A stretch of 34,028 nucleotides of DNA from Planctomycetota bacterium (lineage in GTDB: Bacteria > Planctomycetota > Planctomycetia > Pirellulales > Pirellulaceae): positions 1 to 34,028 of the forward strand of contig JAGWWZ010000042.1 of the NCBI GenBank assembly GCA_018970165.1, given 5' to 3'. The translations under genes and the position numbers were made by a program. Below are positions 26,898 through 34,028 of the stretch, in pieces. Position 1 is the stretch's first letter; every line of letters starts with the position of its first letter. The notes under the pieces are model-generated. The model was not told the DNA's origin and made no database searches. It worked only from the letters and a program-made list of their open reading frames with translations.

Positions 26898-28298
26898 ATG
26901 ACCTCTGTTGCAATTCGTCCAACTAGATCGTTGATTCCGACACTGCTTCATGCGTGCGACTCCCTCTTGATGTGCGTCATTGTGCCTTTGACGGCATGGT
27001 GGACAGGTACAGAACTGCCCAAGGATTGGTTGACTCTCGGTTTGCTCGCATCGGTCCTTATGTTTGTGATCGGCGAGTGTTCGGGCATTTACCGGCCTAG
27101 TCGAGGACGTTCCGCAGATGTTGAAGCAGCATTGATCGCCATTTCGTGGATCTTAACCATGATAGGGCTCTATCTCGTGAGCAGTCTTTTTGCCATAAAA
27201 CTTCCGTGGACTTGGCTTGGAGTGATGTCCACTAGTTGCGTTACAGCACTACTGCTGCTGCATTGCCATCTGTGTATTCGAGCTGCAGTCGAGCTTGCGA
27301 ACACCAATGGTTACATGACGCGACGCACCGCGATCGTCGGTTTCAATCGACTCGGTATTGAAATTGCAAACAATGCCAAACGTGCGGGAGACTGTGGTCT
27401 GAAAGTTATCGGTTTTTTTGATGATCGTACGAGAGATCGTCTTGGCGACCTGTCCAATAGCCCTTTACCATTCCTCGGTTCCAACGGTGAACTCCTCGAG
27501 GCGATCGGTCGCGGCGAGATCGATACTGTGCTGATCGCACTCCCGATGCGTGCAGAGAAACGTATTACTGGAATACTCGATAGTCTTGCCAACTCAACGG
27601 TATCGGTTTATCTCGTTCCCGACTTCCTCGTCTTCGAGTTGCTCCACTCCCGCTGGACGAATGTTGGTGGTCTACCGGTAGTAAGTGTTTTCGAGTCGCC
27701 GATTTACGGTGTTGACGGTTGGGCTAAGCGTATCTTTGATATCGTTTTTAGCGTAGTCGCACTGGTCCTTCTGTCACCGGTATTGATCGCCTGTGCTGTC
27801 GCCGTTTGGTGGTCTTCACCGGGTCCCATTTTCTTTCGGCAGAAGCGATATGGGCTCGATGGCAAGGAGATACTCGTGTGGAAATTTCGCACGATGGTAA
27901 CGTGCGATAACGGTTCCGTGGTGAAGCAAGCGACCAAGAACGATCCGCGGGTCACACCGATTGGACGTATCCTTCGCCGAACCTCCCTGGACGAGTTGCC
28001 GCAGCTGATTAACGTCATTATGGGGAACATGTCATTGGTGGGACCTCGTCCGCATGCTACCGCTCACAACGAGAAATATCGATCTTTGATTCGTGGGTAC
28101 ATGATGCGGCATAAGGTGAAGCCCGGGATCACCGGCTTGGCACAGGTTCAGGGTAGCCGGGGCGAAACCGACACCCTGGCGAAAATGGAGTATCGCGTTG
28201 AATTGGACCACCGCTACATCCGAGAATGGTCGTTATGGCTCGACTTCAAGATCGTCTTGAAGACGTTCAGCGTCGTATTGAAGCAGGATGCGTACTAG
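26898..28298 (+). CDS. Polyprenyl-phosphate sugar-1-phosphate transferase (WcaJ/ExoY type)
   Basis: A 466-residue inner-membrane enzyme that starts exopolysaccharide units by loading a sugar-1-phosphate onto undecaprenyl phosphate. Four N-terminal membrane segments (for example LASVLMFVIGEC, ISWILTMIGLYLVSSLF) are followed by a Rossmann-like domain from about residue 140 (RRTAIVGFNRLGIEIAN). A fifth membrane segment (IFDIVFSVVALVLLSPVL, about 277) leads into the catalytic domain with GPIFFRQKRYGLDG, WKFRTMV, RRTSLDELPQLINVIMGNMSLVGPRP and HKVKPGITGLAQVQG. The frame is open back to 26460 but overlaps the opposite-strand GT2 gene; the ATG at 26898 gives the family's start. No flippase, polymerase or Wzc-type gene is in the window. 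Confidence 0.95.
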   Translation: MTSVAIRPTRSLIPTLLHACDSLLMCVIVPLTAWWTGTELPKDWLTLGLLASVLMFVIGECSGIYRPSRGRSADVEAALIAISWILTMIGLYLVSSLFAIKLPWTWLGVMSTSCVTALLLLHCHLCIRAAVELANTNGYMTRRTAIVGFNRLGIEIANNAKRAGDCGLKVIGFFDDRTRDRLGDLSNSPLPFLGSNGELLEAIGRGEIDTVLIALPMRAEKRITGILDSLANSTVSVYLVPDFLVFELLHSRWTNVGGLPVVSVFESPIYGVDGWAKRIFDIVFSVVALVLLSPVLIACAVAVWWSSPGPIFFRQKRYGLDGKEILVWKFRTMVTCDNGSVVKQATKNDPRVTPIGRILRRTSLDELPQLINVIMGNMSLVGPRPHATAHNEKYRSLIRGYMMRHKVKPGITGLAQVQGSRGETDTLAKMEYRVELDHRYIREWSLWLDFKIVLKTFSVVLKQDAY

Positions 28299-28442
28299 GG
28301 TGGTTCAGTTAGCGATTGCAAAAGATCGCACCAAATTTTTTTCTTACCCCCAAGCCGTTTATCGACTTTCTGCTAAAATTCCCCGGGCTTTCCTACCATG
28401 GACAGCCGGGTTGTTTTCGTCTTGAGATTGAGGTTTGGAGCT

Positions 28443-29336
28443 ATGCGTTGGGAAGGTCGAGAAGAATCGAGCAATGTCGAGGATCGACGGGGTTCAGCAA
28501 TGCCAGTGGCTAGCTTGGCTGGCGGCAGCGTCATGTTTATGATTTTCGCGGTTGTGATCTCCATGCTCTTGGGGGCAAATCCTCGGCAATTGCTAGAGCA
28601 GGTTGGCCAGCAACGACCCGCTCCGGAGACGCAAACACCGGTCGCGCCGGAAAGCGATAAAGACGCTGCACTGAAGAAATTCGTAGGAGTTGTCCTCAAA
28701 GATAACGAAGACGTCTGGACGGTTTTGTTTCGGGAACAACTCAAGGCCAAGTACGAAGAACCAAAACTCGTTCTTTTCACCGGCGCTGTTCGTTCGGCCT
28801 GTGGCGAAGCAACCGCGGCCGTTGGCCCTTTCTATTGCCCGGGTGACAAGAACGTTTATCTCGACTTCGATTTTTTTCGCCAGTTGCAGTCGGAATTCGG
28901 GGCCAAGGGTGACTTCGCGATGGCTTATGTGATCGCTCACGAAGTTGGACATCATGTCCAGAACCTACTCGGCTTTTCCCGCAAAGTGCAATCGATGCAG
29001 ATGCAAATGAGCAAAGTGGAAGGAAATCAACTGAGCGTCAGACTGGAGCTGCAAGCGGACTATCTTGCAGGGGTTTGGGCCCATCATGCGCAGGCGGCCA
29101 AGGGGATTCTCGAAAAGGGGGACATTGCAGAAGCGATCAATGCGGCCGAAAAAATCGGAGACGATGTTCTGCAAAAGAAGGCGACTGGGCGTGTTCGCGA
29201 GGAAGCGTTCACACACGGAAGTGCAGCTGCACGAGCCTATTGGTTCACCAAAGGAATTCAGTCTGGAGATCTGAAGGGAATGATGGACCTGTTTGAACTT
29301 CCCTTTAGTCAACTCGACCCAAAGACGATGCAATAA
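28443..29336 (+). CDS. Neutral zinc metallopeptidase (YpfJ/KPN_02809 family)
   Basis: A 297-residue membrane-anchored protein of the putative neutral zinc metallopeptidase family. It starts MRWEGREESSNVEDRRG, the family's N-terminal signature, followed by one membrane segment (GGSVMFMIFAVVISMLLG). The later YCPGDKNVYLDFDFFRQL and HEVGHH (His166, Glu167, His170) form the zinc-binding catalytic motif, and LELQADYLAGVWAH supplies the third ligand region. The ATG at 28443 has GGAG about seven bases upstream; an upstream ATG at 28398 is less likely. No physiological substrate is known. It stands alone on its strand, converging with trpC across an 80-base gap. Confidence 0.95.
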   Translation: MRWEGREESSNVEDRRGSAMPVASLAGGSVMFMIFAVVISMLLGANPRQLLEQVGQQRPAPETQTPVAPESDKDAALKKFVGVVLKDNEDVWTVLFREQLKAKYEEPKLVLFTGAVRSACGEATAAVGPFYCPGDKNVYLDFDFFRQLQSEFGAKGDFAMAYVIAHEVGHHVQNLLGFSRKVQSMQMQMSKVEGNQLSVRLELQADYLAGVWAHHAQAAKGILEKGDIAEAINAAEKIGDDVLQKKATGRVREEAFTHGSAAARAYWFTKGIQSGDLKGMMDLFELPFSQLDPKTMQ

Positions 29337-29343
29337 CAAAGCA

Positions 29344-29377
29344 TCGTGTAACGTATCGAGTCGTGTAACGCAACGAG
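29344..29377 (+). repeat. Two 17-base tandem repeats between convergent genes
   Basis: TCGTGTAACGTATCGAG (29344-29360) is followed directly by TCGTGTAACGCAACGAG (29361-29377), matching at 15 of 17 positions. A further TAACG follows at 29378. The repeats fill much of the 80-base gap between the metallopeptidase stop and the trpC stop. No clear terminator hairpin was seen in this gap. Confidence 0.55.
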
Positions 29378-29416
29378 TAACGCGTTTGGCCATCGCCCGA
29401 TGAGCGCTCAGCCACG

Positions 29417-30214
29417 CTAAGCCTCGTCGGCTTGCGTTCCCAAAAGCAGCCGGACAGCTTGTTCGACGTTCTCCTGTCGCATCAGCGACTCGCCGACTAG
29501 GATCGCGTCGACGCCCGCTGCCTCGAGTCTATGAACTTCGGTGGCCGTGAAAATGCCGCTTTCGGCCACCAACGTGACGTTGGTTGGAATCTGTGGACGA
29601 AGACGTATCACATGCTCCAAGTCCACCGCGAAGGTCCTGAGATCGCGATTATTTACCCCCACGAGCGGCGAACCCGTAGCAAGGACGCGGTCTAAATGAA
29701 TGGGGTCGTAGAGTTCCACCAACGCCGTCATTCCTAAGGTAGTGATGCATTCGTACAAATGCTGCAACTCGTCGCCCGGCAAACATTCCGCAATCAAGAG
29801 GACTGCATCGGCGCCCGCAACACGCGCTTCGTAGACTTGGTATTCATCGAGAATAAAGTCTTTCCGCAGGATCGGGATCGATACGGTTTGCCGGATTCGG
29901 GTGAGGTAATCCAACTGGCCTTGAAAAAAGGGCTCATCGGTCAAGACGCTGATCGCCGCCGCTCCGCCCGCTTCGTAAGCGCGAGCAATATCGACAGGCT
30001 GGAATTGAGGTCGGATCACCCCTTTGGAAGGGCTCGCCTTTTTGACTTCTGCAAGGAGCCGTATTCTATCGTGCCGCTTAAGAGCCTCGGCAAAGTTCCT
30101 GATCTGCGGCGCAGTTGCAATAGCATCTTTCAGCGCCTGCAGATCGCGCCTCCGCTTGACCAAAGCGATCTCCTCGCGCTTGTTGGCGACGATTCGGTCG
30201 AGAACGGTATTCAT
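29417..30214 (-). CDS. trpC: Indole-3-glycerol phosphate synthase
   Basis: A 265-residue TIM-barrel enzyme that closes the indole ring from 1-(2-carboxyphenylamino)-1-deoxyribulose 5-phosphate in tryptophan synthesis. Signatures are LLAEVKKASPSKGVI near residue 60, containing the catalytic KKASPSKG, AAAISVLTDEPFFQG, IPILRKDFILDEYQVYEARVAGADAVLLI, LVGVNNRDLRTF and VAESGIFTATEV. The usual length is about 255-270 residues. The ATG at 30214 starts two bases after the stop of the upstream Dabb gene, implying coupled translation. No other trp gene is nearby. Confidence 0.97.
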   Translation of the reverse strand: MNTVLDRIVANKREEIALVKRRRDLQALKDAIATAPQIRNFAEALKRHDRIRLLAEVKKASPSKGVIRPQFQPVDIARAYEAGGAAAISVLTDEPFFQGQLDYLTRIRQTVSIPILRKDFILDEYQVYEARVAGADAVLLIAECLPGDELQHLYECITTLGMTALVELYDPIHLDRVLATGSPLVGVNNRDLRTFAVDLEHVIRLRPQIPTNVTLVAESGIFTATEVHRLEAAGVDAILVGESLMRQENVEQAVRLLLGTQADEA

Positions 30215-30216
30215 GC

Positions 30217-30528
30217 TCAAGTCAAATCCGAATCGAAGACTCGAACCTGTTTCCAACCGGGCTTCTGCTCTTCAATGAACTTCAAGTGACGCGGTTCGGT
30301 CTGGTACTTGTCGTGCGACTCTTTGCTGTCGAACACCACATTCAAACAAACGTGGTATCCGAGGTCATTTACCGGCCGGGATAATTCGCGATTGAGCGTT
30401 CCGACCGAAAAGTAAACCACCCCTTCGTGGCCACTGAGGTACTCATGGCATGCGGCCACGAGACCTTGAACGGTATCCGGCGAGGGATCATGAAGGGTGA
30501 AGTAGACCATATGTGCGAGTTGAGACAT
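30217..30528 (-). CDS. Dabb (stress-responsive A/B barrel) domain protein
   Basis: A 103-residue protein that is essentially one Dabb domain, a ferredoxin-like dimeric alpha/beta barrel. It starts MSQLAHMVYFTLHDPSPD and has the family's pattern of HMVYFTL, then a short helix, then YFSVGTLNRELSRPVNDLGYHVCLNVVFDSKESHDKYQTEPRHLKFIEE. Dabb proteins range from stress proteins to small enzymes, and the role here cannot be assigned. Its stop lies two bases before the trpC start, so the two are expressed together. purF ends 49 bases upstream. Confidence 0.9.
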   Translation of the reverse strand: MSQLAHMVYFTLHDPSPDTVQGLVAACHEYLSGHEGVVYFSVGTLNRELSRPVNDLGYHVCLNVVFDSKESHDKYQTEPRHLKFIEEQKPGWKQVRVFDSDLT

Positions 30529-30577
30529 GATTCGAATCTTGAGAAAAATAGAAGCTTAGTACTTGCGGCAGGTTGAT

Positions 30578-32179
30578 TTAACTCGATGCAATCGCCGTCG
30601 AGTTCAACTCGTAGGTGCGTGCGGATGCTAGCCCCTGGCGATGATTGTTTTGAGCGACCTGGTACAGTTTCTGACCGAAGGGAGTTGGGTACTGTCTAGT
30701 GATACAGGCTTGACACAATTGCGATGCGGGTAGATCGATCGCGCGAGCGATGGAATCCACGGGCAGATACCTCAACGAATCGCATTCTAGTTCCTCAGCC
30801 ATGCGACGTTGCACCTCATCGTCGATTTCGCCGTTGTTCAAAAACCGGGGAGCATACAGTTCAGCAATCGTGGACATGTCGATGCCATAGAAGCACGGAG
30901 CCACTATCGGGGGACAAGCTACCCGAACATGGATTTCGCGAGCGCCACCGAGTTCGCGAATTCGCTTCAGCAAGACCTTCATCGTTGTCGAGCGAACGAT
31001 GGAATCCTCGACCAGGATGACGCGTTTGCCTTCGAGCACCTCTCGGAGGGGCGTATATTTCATGGCAGCCGAAACTTTTCGTGCGCGGTTCCCCTCGATG
31101 AATGTTCGACCCGAATAACGATTGCGGATCAGTCCCTCTCGGCATGGAATACGAAGCCGATATGCCATTGCATCGGCCGCAGCCTTGCTGGTGTCGGGAA
31201 CGGGAACGACAATTGTGTCACTGTCTAGTGGAATCTCGTTGCGAGCCAGCTCGATTCTTGCGAGCTCCTCTCCCAACCGTGTTCGCGACAAGTAAACACT
31301 TCGATCATCGAGCGTACTGGCGACATTCGCAAAGTAAATCCACTCGAAGAAGCAATGTGCTGTATCCCGGACTTCCGAGTATCTGTGCGTTGAAACTCCG
31401 GTTTCATTAACACGGATGCAAGTTCCCGGGGGAACGGGCTGGATTGCTGAGCGTGTGAAGCCGAGGTTCAGGAGGGCAACGCTTTCGCTGGCTGCCGCGA
31501 ACAACGAACCGTCGAACGCGTAGCAAAGTGGTTTGATCCCCTGAGGATCCCTCGCCAGCATCAACTCGCCCTTCGCGTTCAGCAACGCTAACGAGTACGC
31601 GCCGTCAAAGTTCTTGGCAGCGGCGGAAAAAACATCGACCAAATCCTTGTTGGGACTGATGGTCAATTCCCGACCCAGTTCATGGAGAATGATCTCTGTG
31701 TCGGTGTCGCGGGCCAGATGGTGATCACCCTCACGGGTCAGTCGATCCTTGAGTTCGTTGTAGTTAGCCAGTTGGCCATTGAAACAGAAGCTAAACCATT
31801 TGTGCTTGTGAATATGCTGTCTTTCGAAGGGCTGCGCGTAATTTCGATCATCCTGGCCGCAGGTGGCATAGCGCACATGGCCGATGGATGCGGGACCTGC
31901 GAGTTGTTGCATGATCGATTCGTGTTTGCCTCGATGGGATAGGCGAAACACTTCGCTTACCGTGCCGATGTCCTTGTGTGTCTCGAGCAACTGCGAGCGA
32001 TGCGCGTTGTAGGTGGTCATGCCCGCCGCGAGTTGACCTCGATTCTGGATGTCTTGCAGCATTCGAGGCAGCAAGAACGACGCGCATTCGCGACCGACAT
32101 CTGCGCACAAAGGGCTTTCGGTAACCGAGGGGAGGTGGTAGACGGCTGCCACCCCGCACTCATGATGGAGTTCACTCAT
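30578..32179 (-). CDS. purF: Amidophosphoribosyltransferase
   Basis: A 533-residue enzyme of purine synthesis that makes phosphoribosylamine from PRPP and glutamine. The N-terminus HHECGVAAVYH places the glutaminase nucleophile at Cys8, after a short propeptide as in the Bacillus-type enzyme. GPASIGHVRYATCG and FCFNGQLANYNEL are glutaminase motifs. The PRPP loop reads VILVEDSIVRSTTMK. Cysteines at 276 (AHCFFEWIYFA), 429 (APCFYG), 489 and 492 (CQAC) match the 4Fe-4S ligand positions of the Bacillus-type class. The usual N-terminal 'LQHRGQES' region is instead MLQDIQNRGQLAAG. A GTG at 32191 is an alternative start and would give an 11-residue propeptide, as in Bacillus. Confidence 0.93.
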   Translation of the reverse strand: MSELHHECGVAAVYHLPSVTESPLCADVGRECASFLLPRMLQDIQNRGQLAAGMTTYNAHRSQLLETHKDIGTVSEVFRLSHRGKHESIMQQLAGPASIGHVRYATCGQDDRNYAQPFERQHIHKHKWFSFCFNGQLANYNELKDRLTREGDHHLARDTDTEIILHELGRELTISPNKDLVDVFSAAAKNFDGAYSLALLNAKGELMLARDPQGIKPLCYAFDGSLFAAASESVALLNLGFTRSAIQPVPPGTCIRVNETGVSTHRYSEVRDTAHCFFEWIYFANVASTLDDRSVYLSRTRLGEELARIELARNEIPLDSDTIVVPVPDTSKAAADAMAYRLRIPCREGLIRNRYSGRTFIEGNRARKVSAAMKYTPLREVLEGKRVILVEDSIVRSTTMKVLLKRIRELGGAREIHVRVACPPIVAPCFYGIDMSTIAELYAPRFLNNGEIDDEVQRRMAEELECDSLRYLPVDSIARAIDLPASQLCQACITRQYPTPFGQKLYQVAQNNHRQGLASARTYELNSTAIASS

Positions 32180-32259
32180 AGATTTCGACACTTCGAGGAA
32201 CGGTGCTCAAACCGACCGTCATCGTAGCCGAATCGATGAGAATGGGGAACGGCCCGCGC

Positions 32260-33630
32260 TCAGGAAGCGATCCAATCGGAGATAATGCGTCCTTTGGTAT
32301 CGGTTAGTCGGAAATCGCGACCTGCATGCCTATACGTCAATTGCTCATGATCCAAACCGAGCAGGGCCAGCAACGTTGCGTGAAAATCAACAATGGGGAC
32401 CGGATTCTCGGTTGCTTCGACCCCGAAATCACCGCTGGATCCGTAGCGTTGTCCCTGAACGGCACCTCCCCCCGCCATCCAGAGGCTGAAGGCCTTGTGA
32501 TTGTGATCCCGCCCATCTCTTCCCTGTGCGTAGGGAGTGCGTCCGAATTCCCCGGTCCAAACAACCAGCGTTTCATCGAGCAATCCGCGACTCTTAAGAT
32601 CGGACAAGAGGCCGAACAACGGCCGATCGATTGCTGTGCAGTTTTTGGTCAATGCATCGACGATATTGTTGTGATGGTCCCAACTGCCGTGCGTGATTTC
32701 CACGAATCGGACTCCAGACTCCACCATTTTTCGTGCAATGAGGCACTTGCTGCCGAAATTCTTGGTATCGTTGCGATCCAGTCCATACAGTTTTCGGGTC
32801 GCTTCAGTTTCGGAACCCAAGTCCAAGACGCGCGGCAATTCGGATTGCATCTTGAAGGCAAGTTCGTACGAATGGATGACCCCTTCAATTTCTGCATCGC
32901 CTGGATCGAGTTGGTTCTTCCTTTGGTTCATGGACTGGATGAACTCCAATTCCCTCCTCTGCCGTGCCTCACCTGCCAAGGGTGACAGATTCGCAACCTG
33001 GGATTTGTCGACCTCGCGACTCTCGCTACCGAGCCGCATCCCTTGATAGCTTGCTGGCAGGAACGCGTTTCCATAGTTCTGAGCTCCACCCACTCCGCCA
33101 CCGCCGATGCTAATAAAGCCCGGAAGACTATCGTTGCCGCTGCCAAGGCCGTACAGGACCCAAGAACCGAGGCTGGGGCGGATGAATTGGCTCGTGCCTG
33201 TGTGCATGCGAACCGATGCTTGCGGGTGAGCAGGCACATCGGTTTGCATGGAGTTCACGATCAACAGATCGTCGGCCATGCTCCCCAATTCGGGAAACAA
33301 TTCGGAAATCCAAAGTCCAGACTGGCCTCTCTGTTCGAACTTCCAAGGGGACTTCATCCACTTGCTTCCCGGTCGCGGACCTGGAGTCCCGTCTGCCTTT
33401 TGCAGTTCAGGTTTGTAGTCGAACGTGTCGACGTGCGAAGGGCCACCCTTCATGTTCAGGAAGATAACTCTCTTCGCTTTGCCTGTGGGCATAGAGGGAC
33501 GCTTGGTCGCTCCGTGCGATTGACTTACTAATTGCGATTGAGCCACTAGAGCAGAGAAGGCGAGCCAACCAAAACCGCAACCGGAACTCTTCAGCCATGT
33601 GCGGCGTTGAAACATTGGGCTTGTTGTCAT
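32260..33630 (-). CDS. Tat-exported DUF1501 family protein (second copy)
   Basis: A 456-residue DUF1501 protein. The twin-arginine signal is FQRRTWLKSSGCGFGWLAFS. Core landmarks are VIFLNMKGGPSHVDTFDYKPEL, GSWVLYGLGSGNDSLPGF, WTGEFGRTPYAQG and GRDHNHKAFSLWMAGGG, with the C-terminal LTYRHAGRDFRLTD. Compared with the DUF1501 protein at the left of the window it is shorter, and it has GRDHNHK where the other has GRDHYPD, so they are paralogues and not a recent duplication. The ATG at 33630 lies 11 bases after the stop of the upstream DUF1553 gene. The frame is open further upstream but only within that gene. No reaction is established for the family. Confidence 0.93.
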   Translation of the reverse strand: MTTSPMFQRRTWLKSSGCGFGWLAFSALVAQSQLVSQSHGATKRPSMPTGKAKRVIFLNMKGGPSHVDTFDYKPELQKADGTPGPRPGSKWMKSPWKFEQRGQSGLWISELFPELGSMADDLLIVNSMQTDVPAHPQASVRMHTGTSQFIRPSLGSWVLYGLGSGNDSLPGFISIGGGGVGGAQNYGNAFLPASYQGMRLGSESREVDKSQVANLSPLAGEARQRRELEFIQSMNQRKNQLDPGDAEIEGVIHSYELAFKMQSELPRVLDLGSETEATRKLYGLDRNDTKNFGSKCLIARKMVESGVRFVEITHGSWDHHNNIVDALTKNCTAIDRPLFGLLSDLKSRGLLDETLVVWTGEFGRTPYAQGRDGRDHNHKAFSLWMAGGGAVQGQRYGSSGDFGVEATENPVPIVDFHATLLALLGLDHEQLTYRHAGRDFRLTDTKGRIISDWIAS

Positions 33631-33641
33631 GTTTTTTGTCC

Positions 33642-34028
33642 TTAGTCTAAATAGCGATATTCCGCCGTTGCGATCAATCCGCGAACGATGCTGATCCATC
33701 CTGCATCCCCCGCATCCGAGCCTGTCCAAAGATTCCGCGCCCACTCCAATTCCTCGGTGGCTGGAGGTCGCGAGAGCAACATTTGCCAAAGGAGCGTCGC
33801 TCTCTCGTCGAAGTTCTGGGTCCCACGTCCAGGGATCCTCTGCGTCACGGTTTTAACCACTGCAGCAGCATGCCCTGCGACTTGTGGACTGTTGAGTAAA
33901 AACAACGACTGCGAGGGAACGTTCGTCGACTCCCGGATCCCTTGAACGAAGCTACCGTCGGGCAAATCGAACAGCTCAAGCACTTCAGGACTCTGCGAGC
34001 GAGGAAGAGATAAGTAAACCGAGCGGCA
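33642..34028 (-). CDS. DUF1553 protein, C-terminal part only (cut by window end)
   Basis: The frame is open from a stop at 33642-33644 through to the right edge, giving the last 128 residues. It includes RSVYLSLPRSQSPEVLELFD and then STNVPSQSLFLLNSPQVAGHA, the usual C-terminal DUF1553 pattern, and ends with GLIATAEYRYLD. The domains upstream (PSCyt1, DUF1549) would lie outside the window. It is the upstream partner of the DUF1501 gene, which starts 11 bases after its stop. Confidence 0.88.
   Translation of the reverse strand, partial: CRSVYLSLPRSQSPEVLELFDLPDGSFVQGIRESTNVPSQSLFLLNSPQVAGHAAAVVKTVTQRIPGRGTQNFDERATLLWQMLLSRPPATEELEWARNLWTGSDAGDAGWISIVRGLIATAEYRYLD

Overview
The window looks like an ordinary stretch of chromosome from a planctomycete, most likely of the Pirellulales/Rhodopirellula type. 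That assignment rests on protein families that are typical of the group: two DUF1553 (planctomycete cytochrome) / DUF1501 gene pairs, an SHD1-domain secreted protein, a DUF1080 3-keto-glycoside hydrolase-type protein, a Tat-exported Gfo/Idh/MocA oxidoreductase, and a bacterial deoxyhypusine-synthase-like protein. No 16S rRNA gene or other taxonomic marker was seen. Gene density is high, no gap exceeds about 300 bases, and I saw no tRNA, rRNA, CRISPR array, prophage or complete insertion sequence.

Layout. Positions 1-120 hold the last 35 codons of what looks like a REP-associated tyrosine transposase, with a REP-like imperfect hairpin over its stop codon. Positions 165-8150 (+) hold a secreted PHB-depolymerase/feruloyl-esterase-like hydrolase, a secreted SHD1 protein with two secretin-like modules, and a DUF1549/DUF1553 cytochrome protein (with a discoidin-like insert) followed by a Tat-exported DUF1501 protein. 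Positions 8396-13718 (+) are housekeeping: asnS, malQ, dnaN, then a deoxyhypusine-synthase-like gene. Positions 13740-16912 (-) form a compact operon of ABC exporter, AlgH/YqgE and a small secreted protein. Positions 17141-23344 (+) hold a Tat-exported Gfo/Idh/MocA oxidoreductase, a class 3 lipase, an asparagine-synthetase-like protein without the glutaminase cysteine, a DUF1080 protein and a secreted secretin-like protein. Positions 23383-28298 hold envelope-glycan genes: a GT-C membrane glycosyltransferase, a FemAB/BioF2-like acyltransferase, a GT2-like protein on the opposite strand and a WcaJ-type polyprenyl-phosphate sugar transferase. Positions 28443-29336 (+) encode a neutral zinc metallopeptidase. 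Positions 29417-32191 (-) hold trpC behind a Dabb-domain gene, and purF. Positions 32260-34028 (-) hold a second DUF1501 gene and the 3' end of a second DUF1553 gene, cut by the window edge.

How the genes may work together. The exported oxidoreductase and the DUF1080 protein could act in one extracytoplasmic 3-keto-sugar pathway. The two DUF1553/DUF1501 pairs are probably two copies of a surface or periplasmic degradative/redox module whose function is unproven. The most unusual candidates are the cysteine-less asparagine-synthetase-like protein directly behind a lipase, and the deoxyhypusine-synthase-like protein with an altered active-site motif. All functional assignments come from reading motifs by eye; no database search was run.
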